This document shows, one piece after another, positions 16,622 through 25,662 of a stretch of DNA of 64,000 nt (the first letter of the stretch is position 1; each line of letters opens with the position of its first letter). Under the pieces are notes generated by a model. That model worked only from the letters and a program-made list of their open reading frames with translations, was not told the origin of the DNA and made no database searches. The DNA comes from Poindextera sp041691315. Its GTDB lineage: Bacteria; Pseudomonadota; Alphaproteobacteria; Caulobacterales; Caulobacteraceae. The stretch spans positions 1-64,000 of the forward strand of contig JBEPUW010000015.1 in assembly GCA_041691315.1 (NCBI GenBank). The letters run 5' to 3'. A program made the position numbers and the translations under genes.

Positions 16622-17225
16622 CGCCGCCTCCGACGCCACGTTGCAGGACGATGGCCACCAGACCCTGGCCGATCCCGAAGGCCAGGCCCATGGCCCAGGG
16701 CGAGAAGGCTTGGCCGCCGCTGGAATGGGCCAGGCAGACCAGGCCGGCGGCCAGGTACCAGACCCCGACCAGCACCATGGCGCGCGGCAGGAAGCGGCAG
16801 GAGGCGAAGACGCCAAGCCCGAAGGTGATCTGCCAGAGGCCAGGCAGAAGCGGAAGGCTCTGCGGCGCGAACCGCCAAAGCGTCGCGGTGATCAGGGCGC
16901 CGGCGGCGGCGGCCGGCAGGAACTGCTCGACGGCGGCGCGGATCATCTCGCTGGCCAGGTCGGAATGCATCCGCCGCGAGCGCGTCACCATCTCGAACCC
17001 GATGATGGCGGCCGAGACCGCGGCGGTGGCGATCCACAAGCCCAGATAGGCCGGGGCGTTGGCGGCGGGGTCCTTCAGCCAGATCGCCTGGCCGACCGCG
17101 GCCAGCGCCGCCAGCATGCCGGTCACCGCGAAGGTCGCCGGCCCATAGCCGCGAAACTCGCTGGCGCGCGCCATCTGGCCGCGGATGGCGCTGATCTCTT
17201 CCAGGGCTCTGTCGAGGTTGCTCAC
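16608..17225 (-). CDS. Membrane protein co-transcribed with winged-helix regulator
   Basis: 205 aa from GTG 17225. The N-terminal 30 residues (VSNLDRALEEISAIRGQMAR) are a soluble amphipathic helix, followed by six hydrophobic segments (about residues 37-55, 68-84, 109-128, 134-150, 152-168 and 178-195). No catalytic motif is visible. Small multi-spanning proteins encoded before an HTH_34-type regulator are common in alphaproteobacteria but uncharacterised. The GTG is chosen over ATG 17264 because an AAGGAAG ribosome site sits just upstream and the longer frame would run through the operator palindrome. Confidence 0.75.
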   Translation of the reverse strand: MSNLDRALEEISAIRGQMARASEFRGYGPATFAVTGMLAALAAVGQAIWLKDPAANAPAYLGLWIATAAVSAAIIGFEMVTRSRRMHSDLASEMIRAAVEQFLPAAAAGALITATLWRFAPQSLPLLPGLWQITFGLGVFASCRFLPRAMVLVGVWYLAAGLVCLAHSSGGQAFSPWAMGLAFGIGQGLVAIVLQRGVGGGDAHA

Positions 17226-17234
17226 GCGCACTTC

Positions 17235-17249
17235 CTTTGCAATGCAAAG
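17235..17249. promoter_or_regulatory. Perfect operator-like palindrome upstream of the winged-helix operon (site 1)
   Basis: CTTTGCAATGCAAAG is a perfect 7+1+7 palindrome, 10 nt upstream of the GTG start at 17225 and overlapping its ribosome-binding site on the minus strand. A near-identical copy is at 16205-16219 after the regulator gene. The position suits repression of the operon by its own winged-helix product. Confidence 0.6.
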
Positions 17250-17310
17250 TACGCGTGATCGCAAGGTGATTGCAAGCGTCGTGTTTCGCAGAGGGAGAAC
17301 GACGGTCGGC

Positions 17311-18456
17311 TCAGCCGAGATCGACGCCGGCGGCGCGCATCATCAGGCGCGCCAGTTCGGACTGCCGGCGGGTTCCGGTCTTCTCGAAGATCTGGGCGAG
17401 CTGCGCATTGATCGTGTGCGGGCTGAGACCGAAGCGGGCCGCGGCCTCGCGCGGCGTCAGGCCTTCGAACAGCGCCAGCGCCACGCGCGCCTCGGCAGGC
17501 GTCAGGCCGAAGAGGTCGCGGAGCCTGTGCTCGGGAAGGCTGACCCCGGCCTCCAGGTCGGTCACGCAAACCAGGATGGAATGACCCGAGCGGAACAGCC
17601 CGAGGCGCCCGGCGCGGATCGGCGCCACCGTCACCGAAAGCGGCCGTCGCCGGCATGGCGTGGCCAACGCCATCGAGCCGCCAGACCTGTGCTCGCCGTC
17701 CGCCGTTCCGGCCGCGGCGATCAGGGCCTGCAGCCGGCGCGCGTCCTGCGGCCTCGATGCGCCGAGCCGCCCGCCGCCGATGCTGAGGCCGCCGTCCTCG
17801 TCGGCCAGGGCCGCGCCAGCCCGGTTGACATGCAGGAGCCGCCCGGTGTCGGCCAGCACGAACAGCCCATGCGGCGAACGGTCCAGCACCCCGGTCAGAT
17901 CGCCGGCGAAGTCACGGGTCTCGGCGACGCGTCGACCCAGGTCGTAGGCGCGGATCAGGTGCGGATGATAGCGCCGGACCACCTCGATATCCCGCCCGTC
18001 GAACTGGCCGCGCCGCTGCGGCCGGCTGATGTTGAGCGTCGCCGTCTCGGCGCCGCGCGCGGCGAGCCGGACCACAAGCGCGGCGTGGATGTCCTGCGGC
18101 CGCCAGAAATCGTTGTAGAACTCGGTCCTGACCAGTTCGTCCTTGTCGATGAAGTCTTCGTCGGTGAGGATGCACGGCGACCAGCGGCGCATGTATTCGC
18201 GCGGGTCGCCGACCTGGTGCAGCGGATTGCATTGGGCGAAGTGTTCGTTGTAGCGCCTTGGCCAGCTGGGATCGACGCGCGACATCGGATCGTCCGCGTC
18301 GCAGCCGCTGCCGTCCTCGGTGCTGAGTTGCGAGAGCCAGCCGCCCGCGCCACCGGTCATGTCCGCCAGGCGCTCCATCAGCGGAATCCACAGGGTCGGG
18401 TCGACCGCCGAGTCATAGACCAGGTCGAGAAAATTGATGTTGCTTCGCCCAGGCAT
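17311..18456 (-). CDS. LuxR-family transcriptional regulator
   Basis: 381 aa from ATG 18456 (a TTG at 18489 is possible). The C-terminal 60 residues are a LuxR/GerE helix-turn-helix: FGLTPAEARVALALFEGLTP then AARFGLSPHTINAQLAQIFE and KTGTRRQSELARL. The N-terminal 300 residues resemble the sensor part of a common Caulobacterales/Sphingomonad regulator group: conserved aromatic residues (DPTLWIPLMERL, FYNDFWRPQDI) and a PAS-like middle region (GLFVLADTGRLLHVNRAG). Signal unknown. It is divergent from mce across 276 nt in which no other gene is convincing. Confidence 0.88.
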   Translation of the reverse strand: MPGRSNINFLDLVYDSAVDPTLWIPLMERLADMTGGAGGWLSQLSTEDGSGCDADDPMSRVDPSWPRRYNEHFAQCNPLHQVGDPREYMRRWSPCILTDEDFIDKDELVRTEFYNDFWRPQDIHAALVVRLAARGAETATLNISRPQRRGQFDGRDIEVVRRYHPHLIRAYDLGRRVAETRDFAGDLTGVLDRSPHGLFVLADTGRLLHVNRAGAALADEDGGLSIGGGRLGASRPQDARRLQALIAAAGTADGEHRSGGSMALATPCRRRPLSVTVAPIRAGRLGLFRSGHSILVCVTDLEAGVSLPEHRLRDLFGLTPAEARVALALFEGLTPREAAARFGLSPHTINAQLAQIFEKTGTRRQSELARLMMRAAGVDLG

Positions 18457-18732
18457 GGGACCGCGCTGATCTGACTGCCGCGAGGACAACCGATTGTCCG
18501 ACGCTTGGCAAGCCCGGCGGCCAGCGAACGATGGGTCCCGTCAGGCCGTCTCGGGTGGTCGAAAGCGCCGACGTGACCAAGGTCTTCGCGCGCGACTCGA
18601 TGGCGGCCCTGAAACGCGCTCTGCTGAGATGATCGCGCCGTCGGGCGCGCTAACCTTCCATCGCCCTTTCGCGCGCGCCTCTCAACGGGTAAGCCAGCGC
18701 GGCACGCAAACCCCTGGCTCCATGAAGCGCTC

Positions 18733-19155
18733 ATGATTGGCAAACTGAATCACGTCGGGATCGCCACGCCGTCGATCGAGCAGTCGTGGACGCTCTATCG
18801 CGACGTGCTCGGCGTCAGCGACATTACCGAAAAGCGCGCGCTGCCGGAGCAGGGGGTCTGGGTCAGTTTCGTCAACCTGCCCAACGCTCAGGTCGAGCTG
18901 ATCGAGCCCTATGGCGCGGACTCGCCGATCAACGCATTCCTGGAAAAGAACCCGCGCGGCGGCCAGCACCACGTCTGTTTCGAGGTCGCCGACATCCTGG
19001 TCGCCCGCGACGAGCTGCGCGCCAAGGGCGCCACCGTGCTCGGAACCGGCGAGCCGCGCATCGGCGCCCACGGCGTGCCGGTGATTTTCGTTCACCCGAA
19101 GGACATGGGCGGGGTATTGGTCGAGCTGATGCAAACCCCGCCGTCCGCCCACTGA
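18733..19155 (+). CDS. mce: Methylmalonyl-CoA epimerase
   Basis: 140 aa VOC-superfamily protein that interconverts (2S)- and (2R)-methylmalonyl-CoA, linking propionyl-CoA breakdown to succinyl-CoA. The metal-ligand pattern is visible: KLNHVGIA (His), AQVELIEP (Glu), GGQHHVCFEV (His) and GVLVELMQ (Glu). Length is typical. The stop overlaps the start of the DUF1467 gene (TGATG). Confidence 0.92.
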   Translation: MIGKLNHVGIATPSIEQSWTLYRDVLGVSDITEKRALPEQGVWVSFVNLPNAQVELIEPYGADSPINAFLEKNPRGGQHHVCFEVADILVARDELRAKGATVLGTGEPRIGAHGVPVIFVHPKDMGGVLVELMQTPPSAH

Positions 19156-19424
19156 TGGGTCCAGCCCTGTCCTTCGTGGTCTATCTGACCCTGTGGTGGA
19201 TCGTTTTTCTGGCCATCCTGCCGATCGGCTCGACCAGCTACGCCGAGGCCGGCATCGACAAGCATGACGGCGGCGATCCGGGCGCGCCGGTGACCCTGAA
19301 CATGAAACGCAAGCTGATCACCACCACCTGGGTGGCGATCATTCCGTTCGCGGTGATCTGGGCGGTGGTCTATTTCCACCTGATCACCCTGCCGAACCTC
19401 GGCGCCGGCGCGCCCGGCGCATGA
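19155..19424 (+). CDS. DUF1467 family membrane protein
   Basis: 89 aa with two hydrophobic helices (residues 6-23 and 58-78) joined by a loop containing DPGAPVTLNMKRKLITTT. The family is conserved in alphaproteobacteria between mce and lolC or proS genes and has no known function. Both ends overlap neighbours by 1-4 nt, indicating tight translational coupling with mce and lolC. Confidence 0.9.
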   Translation: MGPALSFVVYLTLWWIVFLAILPIGSTSYAEAGIDKHDGGDPGAPVTLNMKRKLITTTWVAIIPFAVIWAVVYFHLITLPNLGAGAPGA

Positions 19425-20704
19425 CCGCCGACATCAAGCCCGCCCCGCCGTTCAGCTTCTGGGAACGCTCGGTGGCCATGCGCTACCTGCGCGCCAAGCG
19501 CAGAAACGGCGGCGTGGCGCTGATCTCGACCATCTCCTTCATCCTGATCATGCTGGCCGTGGCGATCCTGATCATCGTCATGTCGGTGATGAACGGCTTC
19601 CGCAGCGAGCTGCTCGACCGCATCCTGGGCTTCAACGGTCATATGCACGTGACCGGCGCCGCGCTGATCGAGCCGGAGCGCGACCTGGTGCTGCAGCGCA
19701 TCCGCGCCATTCCCGGCGTGGTCCAGGCCGCACCCCTGGTCGAGGCGCAGGCCCTGGTGCAGGGCAGGGGGCAGACCTCCGGCGCGATCGTGCGCGGCAT
19801 GACACCGGAAGACGTGCGCGCCACCAAGTTCGTCGCCGACAACATCAAGTCGGGTTCGCTGCAGGGCTTCGGCGACGGCGACTATGGCGGCGACCTGATC
19901 CTGGTCGGCGACCGGCTGGCCGCCTCCATGGGGGTCGGGCCGGGCGACACGCTCACCCTGACCTCGCCGACCGGGGCCGCGACCGCCTTCGGCTCCGCGC
20001 CGGTCTCCAAGGCCTTCACCGTCGCCGGCACCTTCAGCGTCGGCATGAGCCAGTACGACGAGAGCTTTATCTACATGCCGCTGGCCCAGGCGCAGCTGTT
20101 CTTCGGGCGCGGCAGTTCGGCCGACCAGATCGAGATCAAGCTGGACGACCCCGACCGCACCGCCGAGATCCAGCCGCTGGTGCAGAAGGCCGTCGGTCCG
20201 GACGGCGTGGTCACCGACTGGCGCAACCAGGAGCAGGCCTATTTCAACGCGCTGGAGGTCGAGCGCACCACCATGACCCTGATCATGGGCCTCCTGGTGC
20301 TGATCGCCGCGGCCAACATCATTTCGTGCCTGATCATGCTGGTGAAGAACAAGAGCCGCGACATCGCGGTGCTGCGCACGCTGGGCGCGGGGCAGGGGGC
20401 GATCCTGCGCATCTTCTTCCTGTCCGGGTCGGCGATCGGGGCGCTGGGCACCCTGGCGGGCCTAGCCCTGGGCATCCTGTTCTGCCTCAACATCCAGCAC
20501 ATCCAGGGCATCGTCGAATGGGCGACGGGCACGCAGGTGTTCAACGCCGAGATCTATTTCCTCTCCCACATCCCGGCCAGGATCGACTGGCGCGAGGTCG
20601 GGTTCGTGGCGGCCTTCTCGCTCACCGCCTCCTTCGTCGCCACTCTGCCGCCGGCCTTCCAGGCGGCTCGGCTGGATCCGGTCGAGGCGCTGCGCTTTGA
20701 GTGA
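19421..20704 (+). CDS. lolC: Lipoprotein-releasing ABC transporter permease LolC/E
   Basis: 427 aa inner-membrane permease that with LolD extracts outer-membrane lipoproteins and hands them to LolA. The N-terminal helix after WERSVAMRYLRAKRRNGGVA, a large periplasmic MacB-like domain (about residues 50-270) and three C-terminal helices are visible; MLVKNKSRDIAVLRTLGAG is the FtsX-type coupling motif. Alphaproteobacteria usually have a single LolC/E-type permease, so it probably acts as a homodimer (LolF-type). It overlaps DUF1467 upstream and lolD downstream. Confidence 0.94.
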   Translation: MTADIKPAPPFSFWERSVAMRYLRAKRRNGGVALISTISFILIMLAVAILIIVMSVMNGFRSELLDRILGFNGHMHVTGAALIEPERDLVLQRIRAIPGVVQAAPLVEAQALVQGRGQTSGAIVRGMTPEDVRATKFVADNIKSGSLQGFGDGDYGGDLILVGDRLAASMGVGPGDTLTLTSPTGAATAFGSAPVSKAFTVAGTFSVGMSQYDESFIYMPLAQAQLFFGRGSSADQIEIKLDDPDRTAEIQPLVQKAVGPDGVVTDWRNQEQAYFNALEVERTTMTLIMGLLVLIAAANIISCLIMLVKNKSRDIAVLRTLGAGQGAILRIFFLSGSAIGALGTLAGLALGILFCLNIQHIQGIVEWATGTQVFNAEIYFLSHIPARIDWREVGFVAAFSLTASFVATLPPAFQAARLDPVEALRFE

Positions 20705-21377
20705 GCCGATCCTGAAGCTGCGCGGCGTCACCCGCGACTATCCATCCGGCGAGCGCCTGTTGCAGGTGCTGAAGGGCGTCGATCTGGACGTGCAGGCCGG
20801 CGAGATCGTCGGCCTGATCGGTCCGTCCGGCTCCGGCAAGTCCAGCCTGCTGCACGCCGCGGGCCTCTTGGAACGGCCGACGGCGGGCCAGATCGTCATC
20901 GACGGCCGCGACTGCTCCAAGCTGGCCGACGCGGCGCGCAGCCGGGTGCGGCTGGGCCTGATCGGCTTCATCTATCAGTTCCATCACCTGTCGCCGGAGT
21001 TCAGCGCGCTCGACAACGTCGCCCTGCCGCAGATGATGGCCGGGCGCACCCGTCCCGCCGCGCGGCGCCGCGCCGGAGCGATCCTCGAGCATCTGGGCCT
21101 GGCCGACCGGCTGAACCACCAGCCTGGCCAACTCTCCGGCGGCGAACAACAGCGGGTGGCCATCGCGCGCGCGCTGGCCAACGAGCCCAGGCTGGTGCTC
21201 GCCGACGAGCCCACCGGCAATCTCGACCCGGCCACCTCGCGGGCGGTGTTCCAGAGCCTGTCCGATCTGGCCAGCGCCACCGGCGTCGGCGTACTGATCG
21301 CCACCCACAATATGGAGCTGGCCAGCCACATGCACCGCGTGCTGGCGCTCAGGGACGGCCACCTGGAAGCGCAGTAG
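20697..21377 (+). CDS. lolD: Lipoprotein-releasing ABC transporter ATP-binding protein LolD
   Basis: 226 aa ATPase subunit of the Lol export complex. Walker A GPSGSGKSS, Q-loop FIYQFHHLSPEFSALDNV (typical of the LolD/MacB group), signature LSGGEQQRVAIARAL, Walker B LVLADEPTGNLD and H-loop ATHN are all present. TTG at 20697 overlaps the last codons of lolC, giving the family-standard N-terminus (SEPILKLRGVTRDYPSGE). Confidence 0.95.
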   Translation: MSEPILKLRGVTRDYPSGERLLQVLKGVDLDVQAGEIVGLIGPSGSGKSSLLHAAGLLERPTAGQIVIDGRDCSKLADAARSRVRLGLIGFIYQFHHLSPEFSALDNVALPQMMAGRTRPAARRRAGAILEHLGLADRLNHQPGQLSGGEQQRVAIARALANEPRLVLADEPTGNLDPATSRAVFQSLSDLASATGVGVLIATHNMELASHMHRVLALRDGHLEAQ

Positions 21378-21461
21378 CGGCCGGGGCGGCCGTCGCCTTC
21401 GCGTCCGTTTCCAGGTTATGCTTGATCAGTTGAGACACCGGGCCAGCCAGGGCCTGCAACG

Positions 21462-23243
21462 ATGTTGGGAGAAATGACGCCGATGACCGACGCCGCCACG
21501 GCCGAGCCGACCGCCAAGACCTGGCCGGCCATGTCCATCGCCCAGGCGCACGCCATGCTGACCGCGCCGGGCATGCCCTTCGAGATGGAGGAGCTGGACA
21601 TCATGGGCGTGCGCATCCGCACCTGGAAGAACGCGCCACCGTCCTTGCGCGCCATCCTGCTGGCTGGCCGCGCCCACGGCGAGAAGATCTTCCTGGTCTA
21701 TGAGGACGAGCGGATCAGCTTCGAGGCTTTCTTCCGCGCCGTCTCGGCCTTCGCCCACGAACTGCGGTCCAAGGGCGTCAAAAAGGGCGACCGCATTGCC
21801 ATCGTCATGCGCAACCTGCCGGAGTGGCCAGTGGCCTTCTATGCCGGCGAGGTGCTTGGCGCGATCCTGACGCCGCTGAACGCCTGGTGGACCGGCCCTG
21901 AGCTGGAATACGGCCTGACCGATTCCGGCGCAAAGGTCGCCATCCTCGACGCCGAGCGGCTGGAGCGATTGCGCGAGCACCTGCACAACTGTCCGGACCT
22001 GAAGACCCTCTATGTCAGCCGCCTGAACGAGGACGAGGCGCTGCCGCAGGTGGTGGCGCTGGAATCGGTCGTCGGCGCGCCGGAAACCTGGAAGGACCTG
22101 CCCGATCGGCCGCTGCCGGACGCCGAGGTGGGGCCTGAGGACTACGCCACCATCTTCTACACCTCCGGCACCACCGGAAAGCCGAAGGGGGCGCTGGCCA
22201 CCAACCGCAACGTCACCTCCAACCTGATGGCCGCCGCCGTCGGTGGCGCGCGCACCTTCCTGCGCCGGGGCGAGGCGCCGCCGGCGCCGGATCCGGACGC
22301 CCCCCAGGCCACCATGCTGCTGTCAGTGCCCTTCTTTCACGCCACCGGCTGCTTCGCGATCCTCAACCCGATGCTGGCCGGCGGCGCCAAACTGGTGATG
22401 ATGCACCGCTGGGACCCGGTGCGCGCCTTCGAGCTGATCGAGCGCGAAAAGGTGACGGCGGCCGGCGGCGTGCCGACCATCGCCTGGCAGCTGATCGAGC
22501 ATCCGTTGCGCGAGAAGTACGACCTGTCGTCGCTGCAGTCGGTCGCCTATGGCGGCGCGCCCTCGGCGCCGGAACTGGTGCGCAAGATCAAGGAGACCTT
22601 CCCCAATTCAGCCGCCGGCAACGGCTGGGGCATGACCGAGACGTCGGCCACCGCCACCGGCAACTCGGCCGAGGACTATCAGAACCGGCCGGACTCCTGC
22701 GGTCCCGCCGTGCCGGTGACCGACCTGAAGATCATGACCGTCGAGGGCGACCGCGAACTGCCGATCGGCGAGGTCGGCGAGCTGTGGTGCCGCGGTCCGC
22801 AGGTGGTCCGCGCCTATTGGAACAAGCCCGAGGCCACGGCCCAGACTTTCGTCGACGGCTGGGTGAAGACCGGCGACCTGGCGCGGCTGGACGAGGAAGG
22901 CTTCTGCTTCATCATCGACCGGGCCAAGGACATGCTGATCCGCGGCGGCGAGAACATCTACTGTATCGAGGTCGAGAACGTCCTCTACGACCACCCGGCG
23001 GTGATGGACGCCGCTCTGGTCGGCATCCCGCACAAGCAGCTGGGCGAAGAACCCGGCGCGGTGGTCACCCTGAAAGAGGGCGCCACCGCCACCGAGCAGG
23101 ACTTGCGCGCCTTCGTCGCCGAACACCTGGCCGCCTTCAAGGTGCCGGTAAAGGTGATCTTTTGGCACGAGACCCTGCCGCGCAACGCCAACGGCAAGAT
23201 CCTGAAGAACGAACTGAAGAAGCTGTTCGCCGAAGGGAGCTAG
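21462..23243 (+). CDS. Class I adenylate-forming acyl-CoA ligase
   Basis: 593 aa. It activates a carboxylic acid via acyl-AMP and then CoA. Motifs: P-loop YTSGTTGKPKGALATN, A5 GWGMTETSA, A7 WVKTGDLARLDEEG, A8 RAKDMLIRGGENIYCIEVE and the catalytic lysine in NANGKILKNEL. The sequence resembles long/medium-chain fatty acid or cinnamate-type ligases; chain length cannot be told. ATG 21483 (MTDAATAEP) is an alternative start. It stands alone after lolD. Confidence 0.9.
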   Translation: MLGEMTPMTDAATAEPTAKTWPAMSIAQAHAMLTAPGMPFEMEELDIMGVRIRTWKNAPPSLRAILLAGRAHGEKIFLVYEDERISFEAFFRAVSAFAHELRSKGVKKGDRIAIVMRNLPEWPVAFYAGEVLGAILTPLNAWWTGPELEYGLTDSGAKVAILDAERLERLREHLHNCPDLKTLYVSRLNEDEALPQVVALESVVGAPETWKDLPDRPLPDAEVGPEDYATIFYTSGTTGKPKGALATNRNVTSNLMAAAVGGARTFLRRGEAPPAPDPDAPQATMLLSVPFFHATGCFAILNPMLAGGAKLVMMHRWDPVRAFELIEREKVTAAGGVPTIAWQLIEHPLREKYDLSSLQSVAYGGAPSAPELVRKIKETFPNSAAGNGWGMTETSATATGNSAEDYQNRPDSCGPAVPVTDLKIMTVEGDRELPIGEVGELWCRGPQVVRAYWNKPEATAQTFVDGWVKTGDLARLDEEGFCFIIDRAKDMLIRGGENIYCIEVENVLYDHPAVMDAALVGIPHKQLGEEPGAVVTLKEGATATEQDLRAFVAEHLAAFKVPVKVIFWHETLPRNANGKILKNELKKLFAEGS

Positions 23244-23728
23244 GGGCGATCCATAACCAGTCTCGTCAAGCTTCGGCGGAAGTGGCGTACCGATATTGAG
23301 GTCAGAGCGCGTATGACTGGCTCGGACCTATCTTTGTGGCCGTCGGCGAAATGACCGAGGCGCGACCGACGCGTCTTTTGAAACCAGCCCCCGACGTCCC
23401 TTCTCCCCTTGCGGGAGAAGGTGTCAGCGAAGCTGACGGATGAGGGGTCGCGCTGAAATGGCCGGGTAGCGTCGGCACGTGCCGGATAGGGCTTTCGACC
23501 CCTCATCCGACCCCTTCGGGGCCACCTTCTCCCGCAAGGGGGAGAAGGATCCTTTGAGGGGATCCAGACTTTTTTGACGCCAAGTGCGCCAAGGACGCGA
23601 CGGGTCAATGCTGTCGCGCCCCCGTGGCGATCTTGGCGTCCTTGGCGTCAATCTGGCCGCCTGGCCGGAAGGCGCCGCGCCGACCAGTTAAGACCTGGAT
23701 CCCGCCTTCGCGGGCTACACCGGCGCCG
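23244..23728. repeat. Repeat-rich intergenic region
   Basis: 485 nt without a gene. The inverted pair 23396-23450 and 23496-23548 shares CCTTCTCCC-type arms (TTGCGGGAGAAGG) and a GGATGAGGGGTC inner part. Then come GCCAAGTGCGCCAAGGACGC (about 23581-23600) and CTTGGCGTCCTTGGCGTCAA (about 23633-23652), relatives of the inner repeat at nuoK-nuoL, and a degenerate GATCCCGCCTTCGCGGG unit near 23698. Several intergenic repeat families have accumulated here. Short reading frames across it are repeat-derived. Confidence 0.8.
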
Positions 23729-24235
23729 TTACTGAGTCAGACGCCAGCGGCCGTCTTCGTCTCGGCAGGCGCGCAGCGAATCGCGGGTCGAGGCGCCGTC
23801 GGGGTAGGTGATCTCCCGGGTGGCCATGCCGCAGTCCCGGCCGCGGTAGCCGTCGTCATAGCCCGGAGGCGGCGGACCATTGTCGTAGGGGCCGGGGCCG
23901 CCGTCATAGCCGGGCGGCGGCGGATAGTCGGCCTGGCAGTTGGTCGTGCCCGCGCCGACGCCGGCGCCGACCGCCGCGCCCGCGACACCGCCGACAATGG
24001 TGCCGCCCGGGCGGGCGCCGCCATGCGTGACGCCGTTGCCGATCACCGCGCCGGCGATGCCGCCGAGGACGGCGCCGGTGACGGCCCGGTTGTTCTGCTG
24101 CTGTTGGCAGGCCTGCTCTGGACTCTCATAGGGCTGGGCCAAAGAGACGCCCGGAACGGCCATGGCGCTGGTCAGCACCACCGCCGCGGTCGCCGCGAGC
24201 ATTGCGCCGCTGGCGAGTGTTGAACGAAAGGTCAT
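23729..24235 (-). CDS. Glycine-zipper exported protein
   Basis: 168 aa from ATG 24235, with GGGGGAAAG 6 nt upstream. Residues 1-34 are a signal peptide ending near SLAQPYES. Residues 50-90 form a glycine zipper (AVTGAVLGGIAGAVIGNG then GGTIVGGVAGAAVGAGVGAG), followed by a Pro/Gly/Tyr-rich linker and a C-terminal domain REITYPDGASTRDSLRACRD similar to the ends of other surface-associated 17 kDa-antigen-like proteins. Likely an outer-membrane or periplasmic structural protein. Confidence 0.82.
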   Translation of the reverse strand: MTFRSTLASGAMLAATAAVVLTSAMAVPGVSLAQPYESPEQACQQQQNNRAVTGAVLGGIAGAVIGNGVTHGGARPGGTIVGGVAGAAVGAGVGAGTTNCQADYPPPPGYDGGPGPYDNGPPPPGYDDGYRGRDCGMATREITYPDGASTRDSLRACRDEDGRWRLTQ

Positions 24236-24372
24236 TGAGGCTTTCCCCCTTGGGGCCACGATTGGCCAAGAATTGATGTTACACGCTTGTTCCACCATCC
24301 GGCTAGATGATCTCCCGACGAGCCTGAACACCGCTTGAGCGGGCCGTTCATCTTCGTTCATGGACGAGCAGC

Positions 24373-25599
24373 ATGCAGGACTTCCTGATCGACAGCATGG
24401 GCGCCAAGGGCGACGGCGTGGCCGACGGGCCGCTCTATGCCGCACTGACCCTGCCGGGCGAACGGGTGCGCGGCGAGCGCCAGGGCGACCGCGTCGAGGT
24501 GGAGGCCATCCTTCAGCCCAGCCCCGACCGCGTGGCGCCGCCTTGCCCCTATTTCGGTGACTGCGGCGGCTGCGCGCTGCAGCATTGGGCGCACGAACCT
24601 TACCTGGCCTGGAAGGCCGATCAGCTGCGTCAGGCCCTGGTCCGCGAGCGGATCGAGGCGGAGATCTTGCCCACCTTCGCCGCCCCGGCGCACAGCCGCC
24701 GCCGGCTGGCCCTGCACGCGCGCGCGGTGGGCAAGGGCGTCGCGCTGGGCTTCAAGGCGCGCCGCTCCTGGCGGCTGGTCGAGATCGGCAGCTGCACCAT
24801 CGCCCATCCGAGGCTGGAGGCGGCGTTTCCGGCCCTGGCGGCGCTGGCCAAGCCCTTCCTGGAACACCCCAAGTCCGCGCCCACCCTGCACGTCACCCTG
24901 ACCGAGACCGGCCTCGACGTCGACGTCACCGGCATCGAGCGGCGCAGCGGCGGCCTTTCCGCCGACGCCCGGGTGCAGGCGGCCGAACGCGCCGCGGCCG
25001 GCGACTTCGCCCGCGTCACCCTGGCCGGCGAGATCGTCTACCAGGCGCGCCAGCCGATGGTCCGGCTGGGCCGGGTCGTCGTTACGCTGCCACCCGGCGG
25101 CTTCCTGCAGGCCGTGCCCGAGGCCGAGGCGGCCATGGCCGCCTTCGCGGTGCAGGCGATCACCGGCGCCTCGCGTGTCGCCGACCTGTTCTGCGGCGTC
25201 GGGACCTTCAGCGTCCGGCTGGCCGAAGTCGCCTCGGTAATGGCGGCCGACGTCTCGGCCGCCTCGATCAAGGCGCTGATCGCCGCCAGCGGCGCGCCCG
25301 GCCTGAAGGCGATCACCGCCGAGGCCCGCGACCTGGCCCGCCGCCCGATGCTGGCGGCGGAGATGAAGCGGCTGGACGCGGTGCTGTTCGATCCGCCCCG
25401 CGCCGGCGCGGCCGAACAGGCGCGCGAGATCGCCGCCTCCAAGGTCCCAGTCGCAATCGGCGTCTCCTGCGATCCCGCCACCTTCGCCCGCGACGCCCGC
25501 ATCCTGACTGATGGCGGCTTCACCCTGCGCCGGGTGCTGCCGGTCGATCAGTTCCTGTGGTCGCCGCACGTCGAGTTGATCGGCGTGTTCACCCGCTGA
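24373..25599 (+). CDS. Class I SAM-dependent RNA (uracil-5-)methyltransferase, RumA/RlmD type
   Basis: 408 aa. It methylates uracil C5 in rRNA or tRNA. An N-terminal iron-sulfur motif CPYFGDCGGC plus Cys in IGSCTIAHP fits the [4Fe-4S] site; the SAM motif is VADLFCGVGTFSVRLAE; FDPPRAGA is the catalytic Asp loop and VSCDPATFARD holds the nucleophilic cysteine. It is somewhat short because the TRAM domain is reduced, normal for alphaproteobacterial members. Exact target base not resolvable. Confidence 0.92.
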   Translation: MQDFLIDSMGAKGDGVADGPLYAALTLPGERVRGERQGDRVEVEAILQPSPDRVAPPCPYFGDCGGCALQHWAHEPYLAWKADQLRQALVRERIEAEILPTFAAPAHSRRRLALHARAVGKGVALGFKARRSWRLVEIGSCTIAHPRLEAAFPALAALAKPFLEHPKSAPTLHVTLTETGLDVDVTGIERRSGGLSADARVQAAERAAAGDFARVTLAGEIVYQARQPMVRLGRVVVTLPPGGFLQAVPEAEAAMAAFAVQAITGASRVADLFCGVGTFSVRLAEVASVMAADVSAASIKALIAASGAPGLKAITAEARDLARRPMLAAEMKRLDAVLFDPPRAGAAEQAREIAASKVPVAIGVSCDPATFARDARILTDGGFTLRRVLPVDQFLWSPHVELIGVFTR

Positions 25600-25662
25600 C
25601 GGCGATTTGCGGATAGGCTAAGCTTTGGGCCGCCCTTACGGCTTTGGAACGCCTCAGACGTG

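Noticed and set aside
18494..18736. 80-aa plus-strand ORF before mce
   Set aside because: Arg/Ser-rich, no ribosome site, no similarity to a known family; treated as intergenic.
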